From Bacteroidota bacterium (GTDB lineage Bacteria; Bacteroidota; Bacteroidia; AKYH767-A; 2013-40CM-41-45), in the NCBI GenBank assembly GCA_016711505.1, contig JADJSV010000001.1, positions 372,001 to 436,000 on the forward strand: a DNA stretch of 64,000 bases, written 5' to 3'. Under the pieces are notes generated by a model. The model saw nothing but the letters and a program-made list of their open reading frames with translations, did not search any database and was not told the DNA's origin. Shown piece after piece: positions 8,329 to 17,043 of the stretch (positions within the stretch are counted from its first letter, which is position 1; each line of letters opens with the position of its first letter). The position numbers and the translations under genes are program-made.

Positions 8329-10235
8329 AGAATAAGATTCAACAGATATTAAATCAATACTGGGGACATACTTCTTTCAGACCATTACAGGAAGATATTA
8401 TTTTTTCTATTTTAGAGGGGCATGACACACTTGCTTTGTTACCGACAGGTGGTGGAAAGTCAATTTGTTTTCAGGTTCCGGCCCTTGCAAATGATGGCAT
8501 TTGCATTGTGATTTCACCATTGATTGCCCTCATGAAAGATCAGGTAAGTAATCTGAGAAATAAAGGTATTCCTGCAGTATCTATTGTTTCAGGTATGAGC
8601 CGGGATGAAATTGATATTGCACTTGACAATTGTATCTACGGAAAAGAAAAATTTCTTTACGTTTCACCTGAGCGACTGACTTCGGAATTATTTCTGGAAC
8701 GATTAAAGTTAATGAAAGTAAATTTGCTTGCGATCGATGAAGCTCATTGTATTTCTCAATGGGGTTATGATTTCAGGCCGTCTTATCTGCAGATAGCATC
8801 GATCAGGGAACATTTACCAAATGTTCCTGTACTGGCTCTTACTGCAACTGCAACTAAAAATGTTGAACTGGACATACAGGAAAAACTTGCATTCAAAAAC
8901 CAGAATGTCTTCAAGAAAAGTTTTGAAAGGAAAAATCTGGCTTACATCGTACTTTACGAAGAAGACAAGTTCGGACGGTTATTGAAGATTACAAAAAGTT
9001 TAAATGGCATCGGAGTTGTTTATGTACGTACACGAAAAAAGACAAAGGAAATAGCTGACTTTCTGAAACGAAATAAAGTTTCTGCTGAAGCATACAATGC
9101 CGGAATGACCAGTGCAGAAAGAACAAAAGTTCAGGACAACTGGATGAAAGAAAAGACCAGAGTTGTTGTTGCAACGAATGCATTTGGTATGGGTATCGAC
9201 AAAGGCAACGTTCGTTTTGTCGTTCATGTTGATTCACCTGAAAGTCTGGAAGCCTATTATCAGGAAGCAGGACGTGCAGGAAGAGATGAACAGAAAGCCT
9301 TTGGAATTTTATTATTCAATAAGAATGATCGCGAAGAACTTGAACAGCGTGTAGATCTGACCTTCCCTGATATCCAAAAGATAAAAGCAGTATATCAGGC
9401 TCTGGGAAACTACTATCAATTGCCGGTTGAATCCGGAAAGGGTGTCAGCTTTAATTTCGACCTCTATAATTTTTGCAATAATTATAATTTCAATATGTCT
9501 GAAACTTATAATTGTCTGAAGGTTCTTGAACTGCAGGGTATGATTGCAATGAATGACTCTGTTGCACTTCAGTCAAGATTGCATTTTACGATCAGAGCAA
9601 ATGATCTTTATGAATTTCAAGTCAAGAATCCCCGTTTCGACGTTTTTATTAAAGTGATTCTACGACTATACGAAGGTGTTTTTGATGAATTTGTTTCTAT
9701 CAATGAATCTGAAATTGCGTTACGGGCAACGATCTCTTTAGAAGATACAAAATCATTTTTGCAGTCATTGCATAAACTTCAGATCTTAAATTACATTCCA
9801 TTTACTGATAAACCTCAATTGACTTTTACCGAAGCCCGGTTAGATCAAAAACATCTTTTGATTGACAAAGAAAATCTGGTAGAACGAAAAAACAGATTTA
9901 TTGAAAGGGCAAGATCATTTCTGCATTATTCCGAAACTCAAAACCGCTGCAGAAGTCAGATGCTAGTTGCCTACTTTGGGGAGATCAATACAGAAAGATG
10001 TGGTGTTTGTGATTACTGTCTGGAAAGAAACAAAGCCGGAGTTTCAGATCTTGAGTTTGGTGAAATTTCAATACGGATCAAAAACCTGCTTAAAGAAAAT
10101 GAGATCGGTTTATCGGACCTGATTGTCAGGTTAAGACCGGCCACAGAGGAAAATACACTAAAAGTTGTTGAGTGGCTGGTTGATAATGAACAGATCTTTT
10201 ACAAAGAAGGTGAAATTCTTGGTGTAAAACCATAA
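8325..10235 (+). CDS. recQ: ATP-dependent DNA helicase RecQ
   Basis: A 636-residue RecQ-family 3'-5' helicase. Walker A PTGGGKS is at 40-46, the DEAH box at 138-141 followed by the RecQ aromatic-rich loop CISQWGYDFRPSY, and motif VI is QEAGRAGRDEQ. The zinc-binding cysteines of the RQC region (CRSQM, then CGVCDYC) are intact near 545-565. A canonical HRDC domain is not evident; the last 60 residues form only a short helical extension. It overlaps the preceding T9SS gene by four bases. Confidence 0.95.
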   Translation: MKNKIQQILNQYWGHTSFRPLQEDIIFSILEGHDTLALLPTGGGKSICFQVPALANDGICIVISPLIALMKDQVSNLRNKGIPAVSIVSGMSRDEIDIALDNCIYGKEKFLYVSPERLTSELFLERLKLMKVNLLAIDEAHCISQWGYDFRPSYLQIASIREHLPNVPVLALTATATKNVELDIQEKLAFKNQNVFKKSFERKNLAYIVLYEEDKFGRLLKITKSLNGIGVVYVRTRKKTKEIADFLKRNKVSAEAYNAGMTSAERTKVQDNWMKEKTRVVVATNAFGMGIDKGNVRFVVHVDSPESLEAYYQEAGRAGRDEQKAFGILLFNKNDREELEQRVDLTFPDIQKIKAVYQALGNYYQLPVESGKGVSFNFDLYNFCNNYNFNMSETYNCLKVLELQGMIAMNDSVALQSRLHFTIRANDLYEFQVKNPRFDVFIKVILRLYEGVFDEFVSINESEIALRATISLEDTKSFLQSLHKLQILNYIPFTDKPQLTFTEARLDQKHLLIDKENLVERKNRFIERARSFLHYSETQNRCRSQMLVAYFGEINTERCGVCDYCLERNKAGVSDLEFGEISIRIKNLLKENEIGLSDLIVRLRPATEENTLKVVEWLVDNEQIFYKEGEILGVKP

Positions 10236-10286
10236 TCATCCTCTTTATTTGAGTGATCTTCCCTCCTTTCCATTGCTAAATAATTG

Positions 10287-10294
10287 TACTTTTG
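10287..10294 (+). promoter_or_regulatory. -7 promoter element (TACTTTTG) almost touching the RlmI-like start
   Basis: An exact TAnnTTTG match ends only six bases before the ATG at 10301. Transcription from it would start at or within a base or two of the AUG, giving a leaderless or near-leaderless mRNA. It also argues against the in-frame TTG at 10292 being the start, because that codon lies inside the promoter. Confidence 0.6.
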
Positions 10295-10300
10295 GCGCAT

Positions 10301-11485
10301 ATGAAAAATTATGCGAAAGTAATATTGCAGCCTAAAAAGGACCGGTCTCTGCGACTGTTTCATCCTTGGGTCTTTTCAGGTGCAATTGCGAAAGTAATCG
10401 GTGATCCGAAAGAAGGTGAAATTGTAGAAGTCTTTTCAAATGAAAATGAATACATGGCTACCGGTCATTTTCATGAAGGTTCCATCAAAGTCAGATTGTT
10501 CTCATTTATTGAAACAGATTGTGGTGAAGAATTCTGGTATTCAAAATTCAGGAAAGCATATGATAACAGAGAGCGACTTGGGCTGATAGGAAATACATCA
10601 ACAAATATATATCGGTTGATCCATGCAGAAGGCGATGGTTTACCGGGACTGATCATTGACATTTATGGTTCTGTTGCAGTTATACAAACTCATACTGTAG
10701 GAATGCATGAACAGAAAAATCATTTTGTTTCTGCTTTGAAAAAAATCTATGGAACTCCATTAGAAGCGATATTTGATAAAAGTTCTGAAACAATGAGTAA
10801 GCAGAATTCTATGCAGATGGAAAACTCTTTTCTGTATGGCTCCCAATCTGAATCGGAAGTTTTTGAAAATGATGTTAAGTTTTATGTGAATTGGGTCGAA
10901 GGTCAGAAAACAGGGTTTTTCATCGACCAACGTGAAAACAGAAAATTACTTGCGCAGTATTCTCATGGTAAAAAGATCCTGAATACTTTTTCTTATTCAG
11001 GAGGTTTCTCAATGTATGCCTTAGCAGGCGGAGCTTCTGAAGTTCACTCCGTTGATAGTTCAAAGAAAGCCGGTGAACTTGCTGTCAGAAATGCCGAATT
11101 AAATGCAGTAACTAACCGGCATAAATTTCATGCAATGGATGCATTTGATTTTTTAAAATCCACGAAAGACCAATACGATATTGTAATTCTCGATCCGCCT
11201 GCATTTGCTAAACATTTATCTTCTGTCGACAAAGCAATGGTGGGTTACAGAAATCTTAACACCGAAGGATTTAATAAAGTTAAACCCGGTGGATTGCTGT
11301 TCACATTTTCCTGTTCACAAGTGATAGACAAAATTCTTTTCAGAAAGATCGTATTTCAGGCAGCAGCTCAATCGAAAAGAAATGTCAGGATCCTCTATCA
11401 ACTTACGCAAGGACCTGATCATGCTATCAGCATCTATCATCCGGAAGGTGAATATCTGAAAGGACTTGTTCTCCAAGTGGATTGA
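10301..11485 (+). CDS. Class I SAM-dependent rRNA methyltransferase, RlmI family
   Basis: A 394-residue protein with an N-terminal PUA RNA-binding domain (about 1-75, beginning KVILQPKKDRSLRLFHPWVFSGAI in part) and a C-terminal Rossmann methyltransferase. The SAM motif is NTFSYSGGFSMYAL and the catalytic motif IV is ILDPPAFAK, as in the 23S rRNA m5C methyltransferase RlmI and its relatives. I chose the ATG at 10301 over the in-frame TTG at 10292, which overlaps the promoter. It ends four bases before the MATE gene. Confidence 0.88.
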   Translation: MKNYAKVILQPKKDRSLRLFHPWVFSGAIAKVIGDPKEGEIVEVFSNENEYMATGHFHEGSIKVRLFSFIETDCGEEFWYSKFRKAYDNRERLGLIGNTSTNIYRLIHAEGDGLPGLIIDIYGSVAVIQTHTVGMHEQKNHFVSALKKIYGTPLEAIFDKSSETMSKQNSMQMENSFLYGSQSESEVFENDVKFYVNWVEGQKTGFFIDQRENRKLLAQYSHGKKILNTFSYSGGFSMYALAGGASEVHSVDSSKKAGELAVRNAELNAVTNRHKFHAMDAFDFLKSTKDQYDIVILDPPAFAKHLSSVDKAMVGYRNLNTEGFNKVKPGGLLFTFSCSQVIDKILFRKIVFQAAAQSKRNVRILYQLTQGPDHAISIYHPEGEYLKGLVLQVD

Positions 11486-11488
11486 TAT

Positions 11489-12823
11489 ATGGCAGTAGGA
11501 ACCACTTATAAGGAAATCACAAAGCTTGCTATGCCCGTAATTTTCGGGGCGTTGTCGATGACTTTAATAAACATTACCGATACTGCATTTCTTGGACGTA
11601 TAGGTGAAACGGAATTGGGAGCAGCTGCTGTAGGTGGCGTTCTATATTTCGTATTTGCAATGATCGGAACTTCGATCGGGACGGGAACACAAATTATTAT
11701 TTCAAGGCGAAAGGGAGAAGAAAATAATTCTTCAATTGGACAAATATTCGATCAAAGTATTGGCATCCTTCTCCTGACCGGATTTTTATTATTTGCAATT
11801 TTAAAATGGATCGCTCCCCCATTACTTCCGTTGATCCTCAATGAACCTGAACTGATTGATGCTACAACAGAATTTCTTGCTTATCGGTCTTATGGAATAT
11901 TTTTTGTTTTAATAGCAACTGCATTCCGATCATTATATGTCGGTATTGCAACGCCAAGGATCTATGGATTCTATTCATTTCTTATGGCAGCAATTAATAT
12001 TGTATTGGGTTATGGAATGATCTTCGGAAATCTTGGTTTTCCAAAACTTGGAATTGCCGGTGCCGGACTTGCTTCTTCAATTGCTGAGTTACTTGCGCTA
12101 CTTTTTATCTGGTCTTATACATTCTTGAAGAAGGATCTTGTTAAATATCGTCTCTTCAAATTCACGACATTTAAAAAAGAACTTACCGCAAAAATATTCC
12201 AGCTATCATCGCCGATCATAGTACAGAATTTACTCTCAATGGGTGCATGGTTTGTGTTTTTTGTTTTTATCGAAAAAATCGGAAAACATGAGCTTGCAAT
12301 TTCAAACATAGTAAGAGGAGCATACATGATCAGCATGACACCCTTCTGGGGTTTTTCTGTTGCGGCAAATAGTATGGTAAGTAATATTATAGGACAAGGT
12401 AAAAAGGAAGAGGTACTGGGATTAGTAAACAATATTATTAAATTAACATTGTTCGTTTCAATTGCCATGATTGCGATCAATCTGATCTTCCCTATTCAGA
12501 TACTCTCTATTTTTACAAATGACACCAAACTCATACATGATTCCATGGCATGTTTACAGATCGTAGACATTGCTTTGATCTTTTTCGGATTTGCAATCGT
12601 TTCCATTAATGCAGTAAGCGGAACCGGTGCTACAAAAGTTGCTCTGTATATTGAGATCGCTGCTATTTTTATCTACATGCTTTATAATTACCTGGCAACT
12701 TTTGTGTTTAAAGGATCAGTTGAAATCGTATGGTTCTCAGAGGTGCTATATTGGTTATTTACAGGTGTTGTTTGTTATTGGTATATCAGATCCGGGGTTT
12801 GGAAGAAGTTGAAGAATATTTAG
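11489..12823 (+). CDS. MATE family efflux transporter
   Basis: A 444-residue polytopic membrane protein with about 12 predicted hydrophobic helices in two halves. The N-terminal half carries the MATE signature region MPVIFGALSMTLINITDTAFLG (given in part) and GTGTQIIISRR. It belongs to the sodium- or proton-driven multidrug and metabolite antiporter family; substrate cannot be inferred. It follows the RlmI-like gene after three bases and probably shares its transcript. A long hairpin follows. Confidence 0.9.
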   Translation: MAVGTTYKEITKLAMPVIFGALSMTLINITDTAFLGRIGETELGAAAVGGVLYFVFAMIGTSIGTGTQIIISRRKGEENNSSIGQIFDQSIGILLLTGFLLFAILKWIAPPLLPLILNEPELIDATTEFLAYRSYGIFFVLIATAFRSLYVGIATPRIYGFYSFLMAAINIVLGYGMIFGNLGFPKLGIAGAGLASSIAELLALLFIWSYTFLKKDLVKYRLFKFTTFKKELTAKIFQLSSPIIVQNLLSMGAWFVFFVFIEKIGKHELAISNIVRGAYMISMTPFWGFSVAANSMVSNIIGQGKKEEVLGLVNNIIKLTLFVSIAMIAINLIFPIQILSIFTNDTKLIHDSMACLQIVDIALIFFGFAIVSINAVSGTGATKVALYIEIAAIFIYMLYNYLATFVFKGSVEIVWFSEVLYWLFTGVVCYWYIRSGVWKKLKNI

Positions 12824-12855
12824 GATTTGATTTGATTGAAGGGATTAAGATAACA

Positions 12856-12912
12856 GCATAGAATCATTTTTTTTGCACTGCCCTTAAGGACCGTGCAAAA
12901 AAATGATTATGC
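12856..12912. terminator. Long bidirectional hairpin after the MATE gene
   Basis: Arms 12856-12878 and 12893-12912 pair over about 20 bp around a 14-base loop, with A and T runs built into the stem (TTTTTTTTGCAC / GTGCAAAAAAA). The left arm has three extra bases. It can serve as terminator in either direction, although only a plus-strand gene precedes it. Confidence 0.6.
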
Positions 12913-13059
12913 CTAGCAATTAAATGATCTAATCAAGCTTTCCTTTTTAAGACATAAAAAATCCAGATTTTAAGCCAACAACTATAAAAACCAAATAAGA
13001 ATTCACAATCTGCTTTAATAACTATTATGAATTTTTATTTCCCATAGTTCATTCATAGC

Positions 13060-13067
13060 TATCTTTG
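13060..13067 (+). promoter_or_regulatory. -7 promoter element (TATCTTTG) next to the fmt start
   Basis: An exact TAnnTTTG match lies five bases before the fmt ATG at 13073. The predicted start of transcription falls on or next to the A of the start codon, so fmt may be translated from a leaderless mRNA. Confidence 0.6.
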
Positions 13068-13072
13068 CAGGT

Positions 13073-14035
13073 ATGTCGAACAAACCCAAAATTGTTTTTC
13101 TCGGAACTCCCGAATTTGCTGTTCCTGCTTTGGCGATCCTGGTTGAAAACGGATATCCAATTTCTGCAGTAGTCACTGTTCCTGATAAACCTGCCGGTCG
13201 TGGGCAGAAAATACTTTCTTCGCCTGTAAAGCAATATGCAGAAACTCATGGCTTAAAAATTCTGCAGCCTTCTAATTTGAAAGATGAGACATTTGTGAAT
13301 GAACTCAAGTCACTAAATGCTGACTTGCAGATCGTAGTAGCTTTCCGGATGTTGCCGGAAGTGGTTTGGAATATGCCCCGATTAGGAACATTTAATCTGC
13401 ATGGTTCACTCCTTCCACAATATCGGGGAGCAGCGCCGATCAACTGGGCAATAATTAACGGAGAAAAAACTACCGGTGTTACAACATTCTTTTTAAAGCA
13501 GGAGATCGATACAGGGAATATTATTTTTAAACAGGAAGTGGAAATCGGTGACGACGACAATGCTGAATCTATCCATGATAAGCTCATGCACGTCGGTTCA
13601 CAATTGGTTCTAAAGACGGTACAAGCGATTGAATCAGGAAAGATTAAATCTGTTGATCAGAGTACTTTAAGTAATGTAACTTTGAATAATGCTCCAAAGC
13701 TTAACAGAGAAAATACCCGGCTTTCATTATCAAAATCTCCGGAGGCATTGCGGAATTTTATCCGCGGACTTTCACCTTATCCCGCAGCGCATACTGAATT
13801 TTTCAATGACAACGGAATTGGGTTTTCTGTAAAGATCTTTGACGTTGATGCTGTTTCGGAAATTCATGAATTTGCAAATGGTAAAATTCTGACTGACAAT
13901 AAAAGCTATTTGAGAATCTATCTTTCAGGTGGTTATGTTTCAGTAAATGAACTTCAACTTTCAGGAAGAAATAAAATGAAGATCAAGGATTTTTTGAATG
14001 GAGTGAAATTTGAAGGTAACTGGAAGGCTCATTAG
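13073..14035 (+). CDS. fmt: Methionyl-tRNA formyltransferase
   Basis: A 320-residue enzyme that formylates initiator Met-tRNA using 10-formyl-tetrahydrofolate. The catalytic set Asn108 and His110 (FNLHGS) and Asp146 (EIDTG) is intact, and LLPQYRGAAPINWAI is the signature loop. The C-terminal OB-like domain (FIRGLSPYPAAHTEF onward) is complete. The promoter is almost fused to the start. A sirtuin and a membrane protein follow in the same direction. Confidence 0.96.
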   Translation: MSNKPKIVFLGTPEFAVPALAILVENGYPISAVVTVPDKPAGRGQKILSSPVKQYAETHGLKILQPSNLKDETFVNELKSLNADLQIVVAFRMLPEVVWNMPRLGTFNLHGSLLPQYRGAAPINWAIINGEKTTGVTTFFLKQEIDTGNIIFKQEVEIGDDDNAESIHDKLMHVGSQLVLKTVQAIESGKIKSVDQSTLSNVTLNNAPKLNRENTRLSLSKSPEALRNFIRGLSPYPAAHTEFFNDNGIGFSVKIFDVDAVSEIHEFANGKILTDNKSYLRIYLSGGYVSVNELQLSGRNKMKIKDFLNGVKFEGNWKAH

Positions 14036-14065
14036 CAATTAATAATTAATAATGAAGAGTGAAAA

Positions 14066-14749
14066 ATGAAAAGAGTTGTTGTTCTTAGTGGTGCGGGGAT
14101 TAGTGCTGAAAGTGGATTGAAAACTTTTCGGGACAGTGATGGACTATGGGAGAATTACAGAATTGAGGATGTTGCTACACCTCAAGCGTGGAAAAAAGAC
14201 AGAAATCTTGTTTTGCAATTTTATAATGAAAGAAGAAAACAGGTGATCTCTGCAAAGCCAAATGCTGCTCATATTGCATTGGCAGAGTTGGAAACTAAGT
14301 TTGATGTGCATATTGTAACACAAAATATTGATGATCTGCACGAACGTGCCGGATCTCAGAAAATTTTGCATTTGCATGGTGAAATTCTAAAGTCAAGAAG
14401 TACAGTGGATCCGCACCTGATTTACACTATCAATGGTGATGTAATCAATGAAGGAGATAAATGTGAGTTAGGCTCTCAACTCCGGCCGCATATAGTATGG
14501 TTCGGAGAAATGGTTCCGGCCCTTGAAGATGCAGCTTATATTGTTTCAAAAGCTGACATTCTCATTGTAGTTGGTACTTCACTTGCAGTATATCCTGCTG
14601 CAGGATTAATCAATTATGCCTCTCCTGAGGCAGAAAAATTTCTTGTTAATCCGGATCCCGGTGCAGGAAATATTAAAGGGTTTAAATTTATTAATGCAAA
14701 TGCCGGTACAGGAATTCCTTTACTGGTCAAAGAAATATTAAACAGATAA
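14066..14749 (+). CDS. SIR2 family NAD-dependent protein deacylase (sirtuin)
   Basis: A 227-residue bacterial sirtuin that removes acyl groups from lysines using NAD. Conserved parts: GAGISAESGLKTFRDSDGLW (10-28), TQNIDDLHERAGS with the catalytic His104 just after in LHLHGE, and VGTSLAVYPA. The Tyr53 and Arg56 of YNER match the YxxR pair that in CobB and SIRT5 recognises succinyl-type substrates. The zinc ribbon normally formed by four cysteines between residues 105 and 145 is missing: the only cysteine there is Cys133. It lies 30 bases after fmt and overlaps the next gene by one base. Confidence 0.88.
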   Translation: MKRVVVLSGAGISAESGLKTFRDSDGLWENYRIEDVATPQAWKKDRNLVLQFYNERRKQVISAKPNAAHIALAELETKFDVHIVTQNIDDLHERAGSQKILHLHGEILKSRSTVDPHLIYTINGDVINEGDKCELGSQLRPHIVWFGEMVPALEDAAYIVSKADILIVVGTSLAVYPAAGLINYASPEAEKFLVNPDPGAGNIKGFKFINANAGTGIPLLVKEILNR

Positions 14750-15351
14750 TGGATCATCCTTATTTCAGCACAGAAGTTTTTAAATGGGTCGTGCTCCCTT
14801 TCCTGATTTTTATTGCCAGAACAATTGATGTTTCTCTTGGCACCTTACGAAGTGTTTTTGTATCAAAAGGTTTCAGACAGATCGTACCTTTTATTGGTTT
14901 CATTGAAGTACTGATCTGGTTGATCTCAATCCGGCAGGTCATGCAACACCTGGATAATCCTGTATGCTATATTGGTTTTGCAGGAGGTTTCGCCATGGGT
15001 ACTTATGTTGGATTATTGATCGAGAGCAGACTTGCTTTGGGACTACAAGTTTTACGTCTGATCGTTTCGTCAGACTGGCAGCCATTGATAACAGAATTAC
15101 AAAAAGAGAAACTTGGGTTGACAATTATGGATGGACATGGAGCAAAGGGTCCGGTGAAAATTATTTTTACTATTGTGAATCGAAAAGATATTGCACGCGT
15201 TAGAAACCTCATTAAAAAGGTAAATCCTCAGGCATTTTATTCAATTGAAGATATCCGGGTTGCTAATCAAGGTGTTTTCCCGGATCATGGAACTATCAAT
15301 TCCAAGATGGATTACATCAGAAATGTTCTCCCCGATGTGAAAGAGAAATAA
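14749..15351 (+). CDS. UPF0316 family membrane protein (DUF2179)
   Basis: A 200-residue protein with three N-terminal hydrophobic helices (about 10-95) and a soluble C-terminal domain of the DUF2179 type (QKEKLGLTIMDGHGAKGPV, KIIFTIVNRKD). DUF2179 domains are found at the end of YitT-like membrane proteins and in UPF0316 proteins. Its function is not known. The start ATG overlaps the sirtuin stop (TAATG), which suggests translational coupling. Confidence 0.8.
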   Translation: MDHPYFSTEVFKWVVLPFLIFIARTIDVSLGTLRSVFVSKGFRQIVPFIGFIEVLIWLISIRQVMQHLDNPVCYIGFAGGFAMGTYVGLLIESRLALGLQVLRLIVSSDWQPLITELQKEKLGLTIMDGHGAKGPVKIIFTIVNRKDIARVRNLIKKVNPQAFYSIEDIRVANQGVFPDHGTINSKMDYIRNVLPDVKEK

Positions 15352-15407
15352 ACTTTTGATTGTCAATAAGTCGTTCAGATTTCCTGAATGCGTACCCTTT
15401 AAAGAGG

Positions 15408-15415
15408 TAGTTTTG
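15408..15415 (+). promoter_or_regulatory. -7 promoter element (TAGTTTTG) of the small lipoprotein gene
   Basis: An exact TAnnTTTG match 36 bases before the ATG, with a predicted 5' leader of about 30 bases. No clear -33 TTG. Confidence 0.5.
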
Positions 15416-15451
15416 AATTAATTCAACCATAAAAACCATATACAAAAAATC

Positions 15452-16024
15452 ATGAAAACTAAAGCAATTTTAGCATTCGTTATTGCCGGAGCGATGAGCT
15501 TCACTGCATGCACAAAGAAAGTTGATCCAAAAATCGTTGCTGATGTAAATCAATTCGGAACAGACTGGACAGCATTAGGCGAAAAAGCTACTAACTGGAG
15601 CAATGAGCTGACTGCTACTACTACTCAAGCAAAAGAATTCGTTGCTAAACAAACTGAGAGAATGAACAGCATCACTTCTCCGAAAGAAGAAGCGGTAAAA
15701 ACTCAATTAGCAGCTTCAATTCAAACTGCAACTGATAATGCTACAAAATTAGAAGTTATGCAATCAGAATTCAACACGTTCAAAGCTACGTGGGATGAGA
15801 CTACAAAGCAATTTGGCGAGTGGAAAGACAAAGTTATGAAAGGCGAAGTTAATCCGGAAGAAGCTACTAAAGGCTTAGCTGATTTCCAATCTAAAATGGC
15901 TGCTTCTCAAGCACAAGTTGAAGGATGGAATGCACAATATGCAGAAATCAAAACTGCTAACGAGCAAAATATGGCAAGTGCTGAAACAGTTGTTAATCCT
16001 GCTGAATCAACTCCAAAGAAATAA
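15452..16024 (+). CDS. Helical lipoprotein of unknown function
   Basis: A 190-residue protein with a lipoprotein signal (MKTKAILAFVIAGAMSFTAC, lipid-anchored Cys20) and a mature part that is almost entirely helical, rich in Ala, Thr, Glu and Lys, with no cysteine and no globular motif I recognise. It looks like an antiparallel coiled-coil bundle. Own promoter, own strong terminator and a regular codon pattern suggest a well expressed envelope protein. I do not recognise a named family. Confidence 0.75.
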   Translation: MKTKAILAFVIAGAMSFTACTKKVDPKIVADVNQFGTDWTALGEKATNWSNELTATTTQAKEFVAKQTERMNSITSPKEEAVKTQLAASIQTATDNATKLEVMQSEFNTFKATWDETTKQFGEWKDKVMKGEVNPEEATKGLADFQSKMAASQAQVEGWNAQYAEIKTANEQNMASAETVVNPAESTPKK

Positions 16025-16042
16025 TTGAAATTTCTTCAATAC

Positions 16043-16073
16043 AAAAAAAGGTCTGAGAAATCAGACCTTTTTT
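16043..16073. terminator. Bidirectional terminator shared by convergent genes
   Basis: A near-perfect hairpin: a 13-bp stem (AAAAAAGGTCTGA / TCAGACCTTTTTT) around a GAAA tetraloop. It terminates the lipoprotein gene on the plus strand and the aminotransferase on the minus strand. The minus-strand gene's stop codon is at the base of the loop side, so its last codons form one arm of the hairpin. Confidence 0.9.
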
Positions 16074-16918
16074 ATTTGGTGTAAATCGTTAAGTTCTTTG
16101 ATGAGCTTCGTTGAAAAATTATTGAAATACCTTTTCGTTCTGAATGCCCCTACCCATCGTAAACCGTGGATCACATCGCTGAGAAATATTTCATCGGCTT
16201 TTAAGAGATCATCAACAGTAATTCCTTTTTCAATGACAGTCTTACCTTGTTTTTTCAAATGTGCAATAAGCACTTCCCTCATAACTCCTGCAACACATGC
16301 TTCATCGAGTGAAGGTGTATAGAAAATACCATCGTCGAGCAGGAAAATATTGGAGCTGATCGCTTCGGCAATTCTGCCATCTGTGTTCAGAACCAGACAA
16401 TCGCCGCTGTTCGATTTATTTTTGTACAAACCGGCCATTACGTAATACAAAGCATTGGAAGATTTCAGATTGGAAAGTCGACTCACCGGTTTCTTAATAT
16501 CTGTATAAAGGTCTATTTTCAATCCTGTTTCATTCAATCTGAAATTCCGGTTCGATAATGCGGAGACTTCAATCAGATAGGATACATTATTGGTTTGCGG
16601 AGTGTACAATCCCCCATCATTCCTGAAAACTTCCAGTCGTATACGTCCATTTCCTTTCAGATTATTCACCTGATCTAAATGCCGGATCGAAAGATACAGA
16701 TTGTGAAATGTGAGATCATCATGACCATTCATTCCCAATAGTTCCATGGAACTTGCTAAACGCGCCAGATGTTTTTCGAAGAAAAGTATCTCGCCATTCA
16801 TCAATCGGATAGTTTCAAAGACAGCATCGCCATATCTGAATGCCCTGTTACTGGCAGTAAAGATCGGTTGTCCGGCCTCAATAATATTCCCGTTAAAGTT
16901 GACGAAATTGTTTTGCAT
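16061..16918 (-). CDS. Class IV (branched-chain type) aminotransferase or aminodeoxychorismate lyase
   Basis: A 285-residue PLP enzyme of fold type IV. The PLP lysine is Lys152 in NLKSSNAL, and Glu185 in GRIAEAISSNIF is the conserved partner near the cofactor. FRYGDAVFETIR is the N-terminal signature. The family holds branched-chain aminotransferases, D-amino-acid aminotransferases and 4-amino-4-deoxychorismate lyase (PabC). Length and the lack of ilv genes nearby make PabC-like or unspecific activity as likely as IlvE. A TACCTTTG promoter box lies 11 bases before the start. Confidence 0.8.
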   Translation of the reverse strand: MQNNFVNFNGNIIEAGQPIFTASNRAFRYGDAVFETIRLMNGEILFFEKHLARLASSMELLGMNGHDDLTFHNLYLSIRHLDQVNNLKGNGRIRLEVFRNDGGLYTPQTNNVSYLIEVSALSNRNFRLNETGLKIDLYTDIKKPVSRLSNLKSSNALYYVMAGLYKNKSNSGDCLVLNTDGRIAEAISSNIFLLDDGIFYTPSLDEACVAGVMREVLIAHLKKQGKTVIEKGITVDDLLKADEIFLSDVIHGLRWVGAFRTKRYFNNFSTKLIKELNDLHQIKKV

Positions 16919-16928
16919 CTGAATGATA

Positions 16929-16936
16929 CAAAGGTA
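16929..16936 (-). promoter_or_regulatory. -7 promoter element (TACCTTTG) of the class IV aminotransferase
   Basis: An exact TAnnTTTG match on the minus strand, 10 bases upstream of the ATG at 16918, predicting a leader of only a few bases. No TTG at -33. Confidence 0.55.
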
Positions 16937-17043
16937 GCAAGTATTTCCGTCGGTTATTTTACAGAATGAAAAAGTTTAACAACAACTGGCGGTTAATTAA
17001 CTTTTCGATTTAAGAGTAAGCAGATGTTTAATCTTTAAACAAT

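Noticed and set aside
8989..9237. Minus-strand frames inside recQ, and similar antisense frames in clpB, tamB and the RND pump
   Set aside because: They are shadows of strong conserved genes on the other strand and show no family resemblance.
10292..10300. TTG start for the RlmI-like gene
   Set aside because: The codon overlaps the TACTTTTG promoter box; the ATG at 10301 fits the family N-terminus.
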